A program made the position numbers and the translations under genes. A DNA stretch of 64,000 bases from assembly GCF_019977235.1 (NCBI RefSeq), contig NZ_AP024646.1:1984001-2048000 (forward strand), in the 5' to 3' direction. This document shows, in pieces, positions 7,994 through 15,970 of the stretch. Each line of letters begins with the position of its first letter. Position 1 is the first letter of the stretch. Origin of the DNA: Arthrobacter sp. StoSoilB5 (GTDB taxonomy: Bacteria; Actinomycetota; Actinomycetes; Actinomycetales; Micrococcaceae). The notes under the pieces are model-generated. The model searched no databases. It saw only the letters and a program-made list of their open reading frames with translations, and had not been told where the DNA came from.

Positions 7994-9042
7994 TGAACCG
8001 TCTTGGATCCCTCAAGCGCTTCGCGACGTGGCCATTGCTCTTGCTTGCCGCCGCCTTGCTGCCATATGTCGTCATCAGCGGCTCTGCACGCCTGCTGGCC
8101 GCCACAGCGCTCATTTACGCCCTGCTCGCCGCCAGCTGGAACCTGACGCTGGGTATCGGCGGCATCTTCAACTTCGCCCACGTTGGCTTCTTCGGTGTCG
8201 GTGGCTACACGATGGCCGTTGCCACAGTGACATGGGATATGAATCCGTGGCTTGGGCTCATACTGGCAACCGCTGCGGGCGGGCTGGCCGGTGCACTGGC
8301 CTACATCCCCGTGATACGCATGCGAGGCATATATATCGCACTGATCACCTTCGTCTTCGTGCAGCTCTGCTACTACCTCGTGTTGGCTATTCCCGGAATC
8401 ACCGGCGGATCCAGTGGGCTGACAGGCGTACCTGCACTGAGCGTAGGAGATTTTTCCTTCGCAAAGTACTCGGGATTGGGCTACTTATGGTTGCTCGGCG
8501 GGGCAGTGGTCCTGCTCCTGGTTCTGCTCCGGACCACCCTCCGCAGCCCGTTCGGCAAGAGCCTCATCGCGCTGCGCGACAATGAAAACCTTGCCGTGAG
8601 CCGCGGAATGAACCGCATAAGGCAGCATCTCCTGGCCTTCATCCTCAGCGGAGCAGTTGCCGGCGTCACAGGAGCCCTTTATGTTGCATACTTCCGTGTT
8701 GCGGACGTCACACTCTTCAGTTTCGGATTCGTCACCCTTGGCTTGAGCATGATCTTCCTGGGCGGTACCGGCCACATCTGGGGTCCGGTCCTGGGGGCAC
8801 TTGTAGTCACAGTCATCGACCGCCAACTCACGGACCTTGGGCCTGCGCGTGCGATCATCATCGGCGTTGGAACCCTTCTGGTTCTTATTTTCCTTCCACG
8901 CGGCATCTCCGGGCTCCTTGAAGACGTATGGACCAGAGCGCGGAGGCTACTTCCGGGAAACCCGAACAAATCCGCCCATAGAGCACTCCAAAAACCCGCA
9001 AACCAGACTATGGAAGTCGAGGAGAGCACGCATGTCCATTGA
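7993..9042 (+). CDS. ABC transporter permease, LivM type
   Basis: 349 residues from ATG 7993. Multiple membrane helices. Family motifs include SWNLTLGIGGIFNFAHVGFF near residues 50-70 and the coupling segment SPFGKSLIALRDNENLAVSRGM. It completes the LivFGHM-type importer. The last ~45 residues are a polar cytoplasmic tail. The reading frame is also open far upstream inside livH, but that part has no start signal and is the overlapping gene. The stop overlaps the start of the M20 peptidase by eleven bases. Confidence 0.88.
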   Translation: MNRLGSLKRFATWPLLLLAAALLPYVVISGSARLLAATALIYALLAASWNLTLGIGGIFNFAHVGFFGVGGYTMAVATVTWDMNPWLGLILATAAGGLAGALAYIPVIRMRGIYIALITFVFVQLCYYLVLAIPGITGGSSGLTGVPALSVGDFSFAKYSGLGYLWLLGGAVVLLLVLLRTTLRSPFGKSLIALRDNENLAVSRGMNRIRQHLLAFILSGAVAGVTGALYVAYFRVADVTLFSFGFVTLGLSMIFLGGTGHIWGPVLGALVVTVIDRQLTDLGPARAIIIGVGTLLVLIFLPRGISGLLEDVWTRARRLLPGNPNKSAHRALQKPANQTMEVEESTHVH

Positions 9043-10426
9043 TGCCACTGCCCGAGCAGAGCAGAACCAGCGAAAGGCGGTCCTGGACGCTGTGGATCGT
9101 CTCGCACCCAGGATCGTGCAGTCCGTCGCCGACGCAGTCAGGATCCCGAGCATAAACCCCAAGTATGCCGGTCAGGACTACCAGAAGCTCGTGGGCGGTG
9201 AGGGTGAGGTGAGCGCGCTCATGAACGATCTCCATCGCGAAGCAGGAGCCTCTACGGAACTCGTCACAGTTGAGAAAGGCCGGGACAATGCTTGCGGACG
9301 GATTGCCGGAACGGGCGGTGGCCGCTCGCTGCTGCTCAACGGGCATGTCGATGTTGTGCCGCCCAACCGGGAAGGTCTTTGGGACCACGCGCCGTTCTCC
9401 GGGTTGATTACCGATGACGCGGTTCATGGCAGGGGCGCTACGGATAACAAAGCCGGCACTGTCGCCACGGCATATGCCGCCATCGCATTAGCCACCGCAG
9501 GTATCCGGCTCAAAGGAGATCTCGTACTGCAGGCGGTCGTCGGAGAAGAAGTCGGTGACCACCTCTCGGGTACAACGGCAGCGTTACAGGCAGGATACGG
9601 GGCCGAAGCCGCAATCGTCTGCGAACCGTCGAACTTCTCTGACGCAGCCCCCAATCTGGTTCCCACCACGCCGGGCCTGTTGTGGTTCTCGCTGTCCCTT
9701 GTCGGCAAAGCTGCGCACTCCGGACTGCGGGGTCTTACCATTCACCCAACCCTTGAAGGTGAAGCCTTGGGCGTCAATACCATCGATAAGTTCTGGATCA
9801 TTTATCACGCCCTACGGCAATTGGAAGATACGTGGGCGCGGCGTGACAGGCACCCACTGTTCCAGCCGGGCTACTTCAATCTCTTGCCCGGGGTGATCCG
9901 TGGAAACCCCGAGGGCGTCCTTGTCCCGTTCTTCCTTGCGGACACACTCACAGTCGAATACTGCGTCTACCATCATCCTGAGCGAAGCAACGACGAAGTC
10001 ATCGACGAGATTGAACGAACCGTGCGTCAGGCCTGTGCCAACGATCCTTGGCTGAGCACCCACCGTCCTGAATTCGACTGGAAGCTCCTATGGCCGCCGT
10101 ACACCACACCGGCCAGCCATGAACTTGTCCCGGCGGTCATGAAGGCCCACAGTGATGCCGTCGGCGGGTTTGACCTGGCCACACCTCCCAAACAAGAGGG
10201 ATTCCTCGGTGTCTGTGATCTCACATGGATGGACGCCCAAGGTATCGACGGGCTCGTTTACGGTCCGGGCGTTGGCCGAACCGCGCACGCGGAAAACGAG
10301 TACGTGCCAATCCACCAGATCATCACCGCAGTAAAGACGTACGCCCTATCTGCAATGGACTATTGCGGCGTCTCAGGTACTGAATCCAGCATCAATCCAC
10401 CTACGACCGGCCGGAGGCTCCCGTGA
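9032..10426 (+). CDS. M20 family metallopeptidase / deacylase (ArgE-DapE type)
   Basis: 464 residues from the ATG at 9032, with GAGGAGAG upstream. Metal-site motifs of M20 enzymes are present: LLLNGHVDVVPP (H and catalytic D), GRGATDNKAG (bridging D) and GEEVGDH (catalytic E plus metal E). A dimerisation domain fits between about residues 205 and 330. Members remove an acyl or aminoacyl group from an amino acid or dipeptide in the cytoplasm using two zinc ions. Given the importer before it and the ligase and amidohydrolases after it, it probably trims the imported compound. Substrate unknown; acetylornithine deacetylase would fit with the cyclodeaminase at 3203, but this is inference. Confidence 0.85.
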   Translation: MSIDATARAEQNQRKAVLDAVDRLAPRIVQSVADAVRIPSINPKYAGQDYQKLVGGEGEVSALMNDLHREAGASTELVTVEKGRDNACGRIAGTGGGRSLLLNGHVDVVPPNREGLWDHAPFSGLITDDAVHGRGATDNKAGTVATAYAAIALATAGIRLKGDLVLQAVVGEEVGDHLSGTTAALQAGYGAEAAIVCEPSNFSDAAPNLVPTTPGLLWFSLSLVGKAAHSGLRGLTIHPTLEGEALGVNTIDKFWIIYHALRQLEDTWARRDRHPLFQPGYFNLLPGVIRGNPEGVLVPFFLADTLTVEYCVYHHPERSNDEVIDEIERTVRQACANDPWLSTHRPEFDWKLLWPPYTTPASHELVPAVMKAHSDAVGGFDLATPPKQEGFLGVCDLTWMDAQGIDGLVYGPGVGRTAHAENEYVPIHQIITAVKTYALSAMDYCGVSGTESSINPPTTGRRLP

Positions 10427-11721
10427 ACACCCCCGATATATTCGTTGCTACCTGCGATCTCGCTGGACAGGTCAAAGGACGAGGCGCACCCGGCGAAGCC
10501 TACGGTTCTGTCCTTCGCTCCGGACTGGGCTGGGTGCCGGCCAACCTTGGCATTTCGGCTTTCGGCAGCATTGCGCCAGGCAGCGCCTTCGGTTCAACCG
10601 GCGACCTGCGCCTTATGCCGGACGAGGCTACGGAAATCACCGTTGCGGATGTCCCCAATGAGGCTGGACTCAGGATTCTGCTCGCCGACCAAACACAACC
10701 TGACGGAACCGACTGGGAGTGCTGTCCCAGGACCTTCCTGCGCCGGGCCATCAGCGACTTTCGAGAGCAAACGGGCCTGCGCGTAATCGCCACTTTCGAA
10801 CACGAGTTCGTTGTGGAGGGCCTGCCTCAATCGGCTCCGTTTTCCTTGCGCAGGCACCTCGACGCCGATCCGTTCGGAATGGACCTGGTGCGTCGCTTGA
10901 CGGACTGTGGTCTCGCACCGGAGAACTGGTTGCCTGAATACGGGGCGAACCAGTTTGAAATCACGGTGGAACCGAGCGACCCGCTCACTGCAGCAGACAG
11001 GGCGGTGCTCTTGCGCGAATTGGTCCGCGATTTGGCAATCCGACGCGGCCTCAGGGCTTCCTTCGCACCACTTCAGGAACCAGGCGGTACCGGTACCGGC
11101 GTCCATGTCCACATCAGTTTGGTGGACGACGGCGGTAAGCCGGTTCTGTTCGACGCGACCCGTCCGGGCCGTCTTTCCGACGTTGGACACAGATTCAGTG
11201 CAGGAATCCTGCGTCACGCCGAAGCGCTGACGGCCCTGACAGCACCAAGCCCGGTTTCCTTCATGCGCCTGGCCCCGGATCGATGGAGCGTAGGGGGAAT
11301 ATTTCTGGCGGAACGAAACAGGGAGGCTCTTCTACGAATTTGTCCGACCAGTTCGGCAGGTGGATCTGCTCCGGACCACCAATTCAACCTTGAGTACAGG
11401 GCAGCCGATGCAACCGCCAACCCGTGGCTCGCGCTTGGTGTCCTGCTCCGGGCTGGCTTGGCCGGAATCGTAGGCGGTGACGAGTACCCCAAACCCGACA
11501 TTTTTCCAGAAACGGCAGGCCCCGCTGAATTGAAGGACGTACCTCAACTGCCTCGTACACTCGAGGACGCACTCCTGGCATTGGAAAAGGACCAGGCTGT
11601 GACTTCCTGGTTCCATCCTGATCTGTTGGCAACCTATTTGGGGGTCAAGCGGCATGAACTCGCTCATGTGGCCACACTCGACGATGCTGCCCGAATCAAA
11701 GCGGTATCTGATGTCTACTAA
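10423..11721 (+). CDS. Glutamine synthetase-like ligase (gamma-glutamyl ligase type)
   Basis: 432 residues from a GTG at 10423 that overlaps the previous stop (GTGA). The catalytic domain of glutamine synthetase is recognisable: FEHEFVVEG (first E-x-E metal ligand pair), QFEITVEPSDP, GTGVHVHISL and, near the C-terminus, NLEYRAADATANPWLALG. The usual biosynthetic-GS N-terminal beta-grasp is shortened, and no adenylylation-site tyrosine loop is obvious. It therefore belongs to the wider group that includes PuuA, IpuC and FluG C-terminal domains, which join glutamate to amines at the expense of ATP. The directly following gene encodes a FluG-type amidohydrolase, so the two may act as a split FluG. 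Confidence 0.8.
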   Translation: MNTPDIFVATCDLAGQVKGRGAPGEAYGSVLRSGLGWVPANLGISAFGSIAPGSAFGSTGDLRLMPDEATEITVADVPNEAGLRILLADQTQPDGTDWECCPRTFLRRAISDFREQTGLRVIATFEHEFVVEGLPQSAPFSLRRHLDADPFGMDLVRRLTDCGLAPENWLPEYGANQFEITVEPSDPLTAADRAVLLRELVRDLAIRRGLRASFAPLQEPGGTGTGVHVHISLVDDGGKPVLFDATRPGRLSDVGHRFSAGILRHAEALTALTAPSPVSFMRLAPDRWSVGGIFLAERNREALLRICPTSSAGGSAPDHQFNLEYRAADATANPWLALGVLLRAGLAGIVGGDEYPKPDIFPETAGPAELKDVPQLPRTLEDALLALEKDQAVTSWFHPDLLATYLGVKRHELAHVATLDDAARIKAVSDVY

Positions 11722-12865
11722 TTCCGTAGAAGCTCTCCTGACCACCATTGAGGAAATCCCCTTGGTGGACCACCATGTCCATGGAGCGTTGAAGGATGAC
11801 GTTGACCGGTCCTCGCTGGAAGAACTGCTGACGGAGTCGGACAGGCCCATTCCTCAATGGATGACGCAATTCGATTCGCAGTTGGGATTCGCGGTTCGTC
11901 GGTGGTGTGCGCCGTTGCTGGGCCTTCCTGCACATGCGAGCGCCGATGCGTACTTTGAACGGCGTGTGGAGCTCGGGACGCCGGAAGTAACCTCACGCCT
12001 GCTCAAGTCTGCGGGGATAGGCCATTTCCTGATCGAAACCGGATTCCGCGGTGATCAAATCCACGGCCTTTCGGGGATGGAGAGCATCAGCTCAGCCACG
12101 GTGGGCGAGGTCGTCAGACTCGAATCCATAGCGGAGTCCCTGGCCTGGGAAGGCGTGTCAGCCGCCGATTTTGCTAGCGCCTATACGGCCCGGCTAGCGC
12201 TGGCAACGGAGAACGCGGTGGGAGTCAAGAGCATCATCGCCTACCGGCATGGGTTCGACTTTGATCCAATCCGGCCGTCCAAAGAAGAAGTGGCCAAGGA
12301 GGCTGCTTCCTGGCTCCGTCTGGTAGCAGCCGGCTACTCGCTCCGTGTTTCGGATCCTGTGCTTTTGCGCTTCTTTCTCTGGTCGGGCGTCGACCGTGGT
12401 CTTCCCATTCAAATGCACACCGGATACGGCGATCCTGACTTGCGTCTGGAGGCCTGCGACCCGTTGCTGCTGGTTCCTTGGTTGAAGCTGATTGAATCAT
12501 TGAAGGTGGACGTACTCCTTCTTCACTGCTATCCGTTCCATCGTCACGCGGGCTACCTTGCGCAGATATTTCCGCACGTTTACTTCGATGTGGGGCTTGG
12601 GACCAACTACACAGGCGTTCAGTCTCTGGAACTGATCAAGGAGTCTTTCGAGTTGGCACCGTTCTCCAAGATCCTGTTTTCAACGGATGCATGGGGACCT
12701 CCGGAACTCCATTACCTCGGGGCGCGACTATGGCGCGAAGGAATGGGCAAGGTCCTGGGGGCTTGGGTTCGGGATGGGGACTGGGCTGAGGAGGATGCCA
12801 TTCGAGTAGTTCACATGGTCGGAAGGGATAACGCGGTGCGCGTCTATGAGCTGGGGGAGAAGTGA
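11711..12865 (+). CDS. Amidohydrolase of the FluG N-terminal type
   Basis: 384 residues from ATG 11711, overlapping the ligase stop. A metal-dependent TIM-barrel hydrolase: the opening PLVDHHVHGAL holds the H-x-H metal pair, PIQMHTGYGDPDL and LLLHCYPFHRHAGY carry further ligands, and FSTDAWGPPE supplies the late aspartate. Such domains are fused to a glutamine-synthetase domain in fungal FluG; here they are two adjacent, translationally coupled genes. The reaction is probably hydrolysis of an amide or gamma-glutamyl bond. No substrate can be assigned. Confidence 0.78.
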   Translation: MSTNSVEALLTTIEEIPLVDHHVHGALKDDVDRSSLEELLTESDRPIPQWMTQFDSQLGFAVRRWCAPLLGLPAHASADAYFERRVELGTPEVTSRLLKSAGIGHFLIETGFRGDQIHGLSGMESISSATVGEVVRLESIAESLAWEGVSAADFASAYTARLALATENAVGVKSIIAYRHGFDFDPIRPSKEEVAKEAASWLRLVAAGYSLRVSDPVLLRFFLWSGVDRGLPIQMHTGYGDPDLRLEACDPLLLVPWLKLIESLKVDVLLLHCYPFHRHAGYLAQIFPHVYFDVGLGTNYTGVQSLELIKESFELAPFSKILFSTDAWGPPELHYLGARLWREGMGKVLGAWVRDGDWAEEDAIRVVHMVGRDNAVRVYELGEK

Positions 12866-14064
12866 ACTCTGAACTATTTGAGGTGCTCAGGAGACGCATT
12901 GACCAGGAGATTCCGCGTGCAATAGAACTGCGCCACAAATTGCATAGCATGCCGGATCTATCCGGTTCCGAGGGGCCGACCCTTGATCTGGTCTTGAACG
13001 CATTGCCAGGCGATCTGCAAACCAGGTTTGTGGCTGAAACGGGGGCAGTACTGCGAATCGGCGGGCCCGGCAAGGCAATCGCCATCCGGGCTGAGCTGGA
13101 TGCGCTGCCGGCCATGGAAGATTCCGAAGTCGCTTGGGCTTCCCAAAGACCGGGTGTCATGCACGCCTGTGGGCATGATATCCATCTGGCTGCCGTCGTT
13201 GCCTTGGCCAGGGCTGTCCACTCAACGCCGGGCGCAGCTCCCATGGCACTGGTCTTGCAACCGAGGGAAGAAACGTACCCGTCCGGGGCAAAGGATATCT
13301 GCGCAACAGGGATACTCGCGGAGCAAGACGTGCGCGCCACAGTCGCCGCCCATGTTCAGCCGCTGCTACCCGGAGGGACAGTGGCGTGCACGCCGGGGGC
13401 CGTGAATGCCTCATCGGACGAGTTCATCATCAACATTAATGGAAGGGGCGGCCACGCTGCCTACCCGCACATTGCAGCGGATCCTGTCCTGGCGCTATCC
13501 CACGTTGTGGTCTCTTTGCAAAACATCGTGAGCCGGAACGTGGATCCCATGGACTCGGTCGTGCTCACCATTGCTACCCTTCAGGCTGGTACCGCGGCCA
13601 ATGTCATACCGGGTACCGCCGCCGCCCGGGGAACTGTCCGCACCATGGCCACCCCAGTGAGGGAGGAAGTTCTGCGGCGTCTTGCCGAGACGGTGCACCT
13701 GGTTGCAGCTGCGCACGGCTGCGGCGGCGAAGTCAGCGTCACCCAGGGCGAACCCGTCCTGGAAAATGATGCGAACATCGTGAAGGCGACTGCCCCTCTA
13801 CTGCTGGCTCTGGGCTTGGAAGTGGACAGCAATCTCAGGTCGGCAGGCTCCGACGATTTTTCGTATTTTTCGGAAAGGATGCCTTCATTGATGATGTTCG
13901 TAGGTACCAGCGGAAGCGCAGAACGGCTGCACTCAAGCACTTTCGTGCCCGATGACTCTCACGTTCGTGATGTAGCGCATGCGCTGCTGGCTGGATACGT
14001 TGGCGCCGCCAGGACGTTGCTGCCCGCCCACGAGCTGCCCCTGGTCGCTGCCCCAACAAGCTGA
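12862..14064 (+). CDS. M20D amidohydrolase (hippurate/IAA-amino acid hydrolase-like)
   Basis: 400 residues from a GTG at 12862, overlapping the previous stop as GTGA. M20D signature features: AIRAELDALPAMEDSEV, MHACGHDIHLAAVVALARAV with the metal-binding C-G-H-D, and QPREETYPSGAKD with the catalytic glutamates. The dimerisation domain begins near GRGGHAAYPHIAADPVLALS. Relatives release amino acids from N-acyl or N-benzoyl conjugates. With the separate M20 enzyme at 9032 the operon holds two distinct deacylases, which suggests either two substrates or two successive steps. It is the last enzyme before the regulator. Confidence 0.85.
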   Translation: MNSELFEVLRRRIDQEIPRAIELRHKLHSMPDLSGSEGPTLDLVLNALPGDLQTRFVAETGAVLRIGGPGKAIAIRAELDALPAMEDSEVAWASQRPGVMHACGHDIHLAAVVALARAVHSTPGAAPMALVLQPREETYPSGAKDICATGILAEQDVRATVAAHVQPLLPGGTVACTPGAVNASSDEFIININGRGGHAAYPHIAADPVLALSHVVVSLQNIVSRNVDPMDSVVLTIATLQAGTAANVIPGTAAARGTVRTMATPVREEVLRRLAETVHLVAAAHGCGGEVSVTQGEPVLENDANIVKATAPLLLALGLEVDSNLRSAGSDDFSYFSERMPSLMMFVGTSGSAERLHSSTFVPDDSHVRDVAHALLAGYVGAARTLLPAHELPLVAAPTS

Positions 14065-14173
14065 CGGCAGGCCAGGCTCAAGCCGTTCAGCGTTTCCTGA
14101 TTGAATGGGGATAAAAAGCGGCGGACGCCACAACTCGCTTGCAGCTTTGCCGTCTATGCAAGAAAGGAACGCC

Positions 14174-15067
14174 GTGACGCAGTCCGGACATTTTGAACAG
14201 TCTGAGAACCAATCTGCCCGGTTGACCCTGGCGGACCGAATCCGTCAAATTCAGGGTTCGCTTTCCCCGGCGGAGCACAAGCTGTCCCGCGTGTTCCTCG
14301 CCAACTACCCGACGGCAGGGCTGGAATCCACAATTGAATTTGCCAAGAAGGGAAACGTCAGTGCACCCACCGTGCTCAGGTTCGTCAGCAGATTGGGTTT
14401 CAACAAGTACCGGGACTTCCAGGATGCCCTACGTGAAGAAGTGCAGGCGCGGAGGGCATCCCCGCTGACCCTCCAAGGCAAAATACGAGTTGATTCAGCG
14501 GCTCCAGAATTGGCTCAGTCAGTGGCAGAGACGGCGGTGGAGGGCATCGAGAGCACGGTCGCCTCCCTTCCGGAGCATGAATTCGACCGTGCCGTGGCGC
14601 TTCTATGCAATACGTCACTGGACATTACTTCGATCGGCGGCAGGTTCTCCCACCTCCTGGCCACGTACTTGGACTTGCACCTTCGCCTGATGCGGCCCAA
14701 CACCGTGGTGCACGCCCAGCATCCGAACAATGACTCCACGTTCATAGCTGACCTCAGCAAACGCGATGTCTGCGTCTTCTTTGATTTTCGCCGCTACCAG
14801 AAAGACACCGTTGACCTGGCAAAGGCGGCCCGTGAGAAGGGGGCGAAGATTATCCTCATCACGGACCCCTGGCTCTCTCCGGTTTCATTTGTCGCGGACG
14901 TCGTGCTGCCGGCACGGGTGGAGGCAGCTGGTTCGTTCGACAGCATCGTGCCGGCAACGGTGTTGGTGGAAGCCCTCATCGCAGCGGTCCACGTCAAACT
15001 TGGGCCCGCGGCCGACGACCGCATGCGGACTTTGGAAGCCAGCTATGGCACCGTGCTGGCCGATTAA
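14174..15067 (+). CDS. MurR/RpiR-family transcriptional regulator
   Basis: 297 residues from the GTG at 14174, with GAAAGGA five bases upstream; in-frame ATGs at 14105 and 14156 lack a ribosome site. The N-terminal HTH_6 domain (LTLADRIRQIQGSLSPAEHK… then NVSAPTVLRFVSRLGFNKYR) binds DNA. The C-terminal SIS domain (about residues 120-270) normally senses a phosphosugar or another small ligand. It lies ~110 bases downstream of the catabolic genes in the same orientation, so it most likely controls that operon, perhaps through the inverted repeat at 3112-3132. Activator or repressor cannot be told. Confidence 0.85.
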   Translation: MTQSGHFEQSENQSARLTLADRIRQIQGSLSPAEHKLSRVFLANYPTAGLESTIEFAKKGNVSAPTVLRFVSRLGFNKYRDFQDALREEVQARRASPLTLQGKIRVDSAAPELAQSVAETAVEGIESTVASLPEHEFDRAVALLCNTSLDITSIGGRFSHLLATYLDLHLRLMRPNTVVHAQHPNNDSTFIADLSKRDVCVFFDFRRYQKDTVDLAKAAREKGAKIILITDPWLSPVSFVADVVLPARVEAAGSFDSIVPATVLVEALIAAVHVKLGPAADDRMRTLEASYGTVLAD

Positions 15068-15970
15068 GCCTCAATGCAAGGTTCTATTGGACGCCGGAAT
15101 TGAAGTCTTCAAGCATTGAAACTCGCAGCACCCATATCGAACACCCCGTCATCCTTGTCGGTCTTTTTTCAACCGGCTTAAGCCGGTTGGCCCAACAAGT
15201 ATCCGCTTCGATGTCCGGACGCTCAAGAGGAGGCGCTCGGCGAGGCCGAGTCATAAGTGAATTCAGAGCTGGCGTCGTCCACAAGCCCCTGGGGGAGGCT
15301 TTCGAGGACAGGAACGACGGCAGGATGTTGGGTCCAGGTTTATATTGAGGATCGACTACAGGTGGTCAAATACAAGGGGGACATGGTCGCCCAAGCCCAC
15401 CGTGAACTGCAAAACCTTGGACCCGAAGCGCATCTGGAGGTATTTCCTGGCACGTTCACGCCTGGAAAGCGGGGTTCGCCGTCCAGGACAATGGACCGTT
15501 CGCCCATTCCCATTTCGGACCATTGGGCGGCCAGCCGCAGGCACACCATCAGCCTTCATTCACGACTGAGGTCACCAGCCCATCCCACAGCACGTGGGCC
15601 TGCGCATCATGTCAAAAGACGACTCCCAAGTAGCCGCCAGGTAGTTTCAATCATCACCTTACGGCAGGCCCGCGACGTGATCCCGCATGGAGCGCATCAG
15701 TACTTTTCCCTCGCCACGATGCTGTGAGGAGCTCCAGGTCTCTCTCGGCAGCTTCCATCCAGGGTCCAAGCTCTGGCCCGCAGCCTGCCCTGCATGAACC
15801 CCGAGAGCTGTCTCTCAAAAAGTTCTCATTTTTTGCGGCATGAACTATTCCTATTCTGCACTCCTTTGACTGGAGACCGGCCTTGCCGGACGCAATCGGT
15901 CAGTCTCCGCAACATATGTTTGGCCGTCGGCTGTGGGGTCTGTCGGTCACTGTTCATTGGAGAGAATCCC
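15068..15970. other. 0.9 kb stretch without a convincing gene
   Basis: Open frames on both strands (for example plus 15257-15727) have no ribosome site, no recognisable domain and poor amino acid composition. The only clear structure is the 18-base perfect palindrome at 15171-15188. The last ~100 bases should carry the promoter and leader of the surface-protein gene. Confidence 0.5.
15171..15188. repeat. Perfect 18-bp palindrome AACCGGCTTAAGCCGGTT
   Basis: An uninterrupted palindrome ~100 bases after the RpiR-type gene. A T-run precedes rather than follows it on the plus strand, and the minus strand shows A residues after it, so it is not a typical terminator. It may be an operator. Confidence 0.6.

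Noticed and set aside
15171..15188. Palindrome as a terminator for the RpiR-type gene
   Set aside because: The T-run lies before, not after, the hairpin on the plus strand, and the minus strand has A residues after it.
15257..15727. Plus-strand open frame of 156 codons in the 0.9 kb gap
   Set aside because: No ribosome site, no hydrophobic core pattern, Arg/Ser/His-rich text typical of chance frames.
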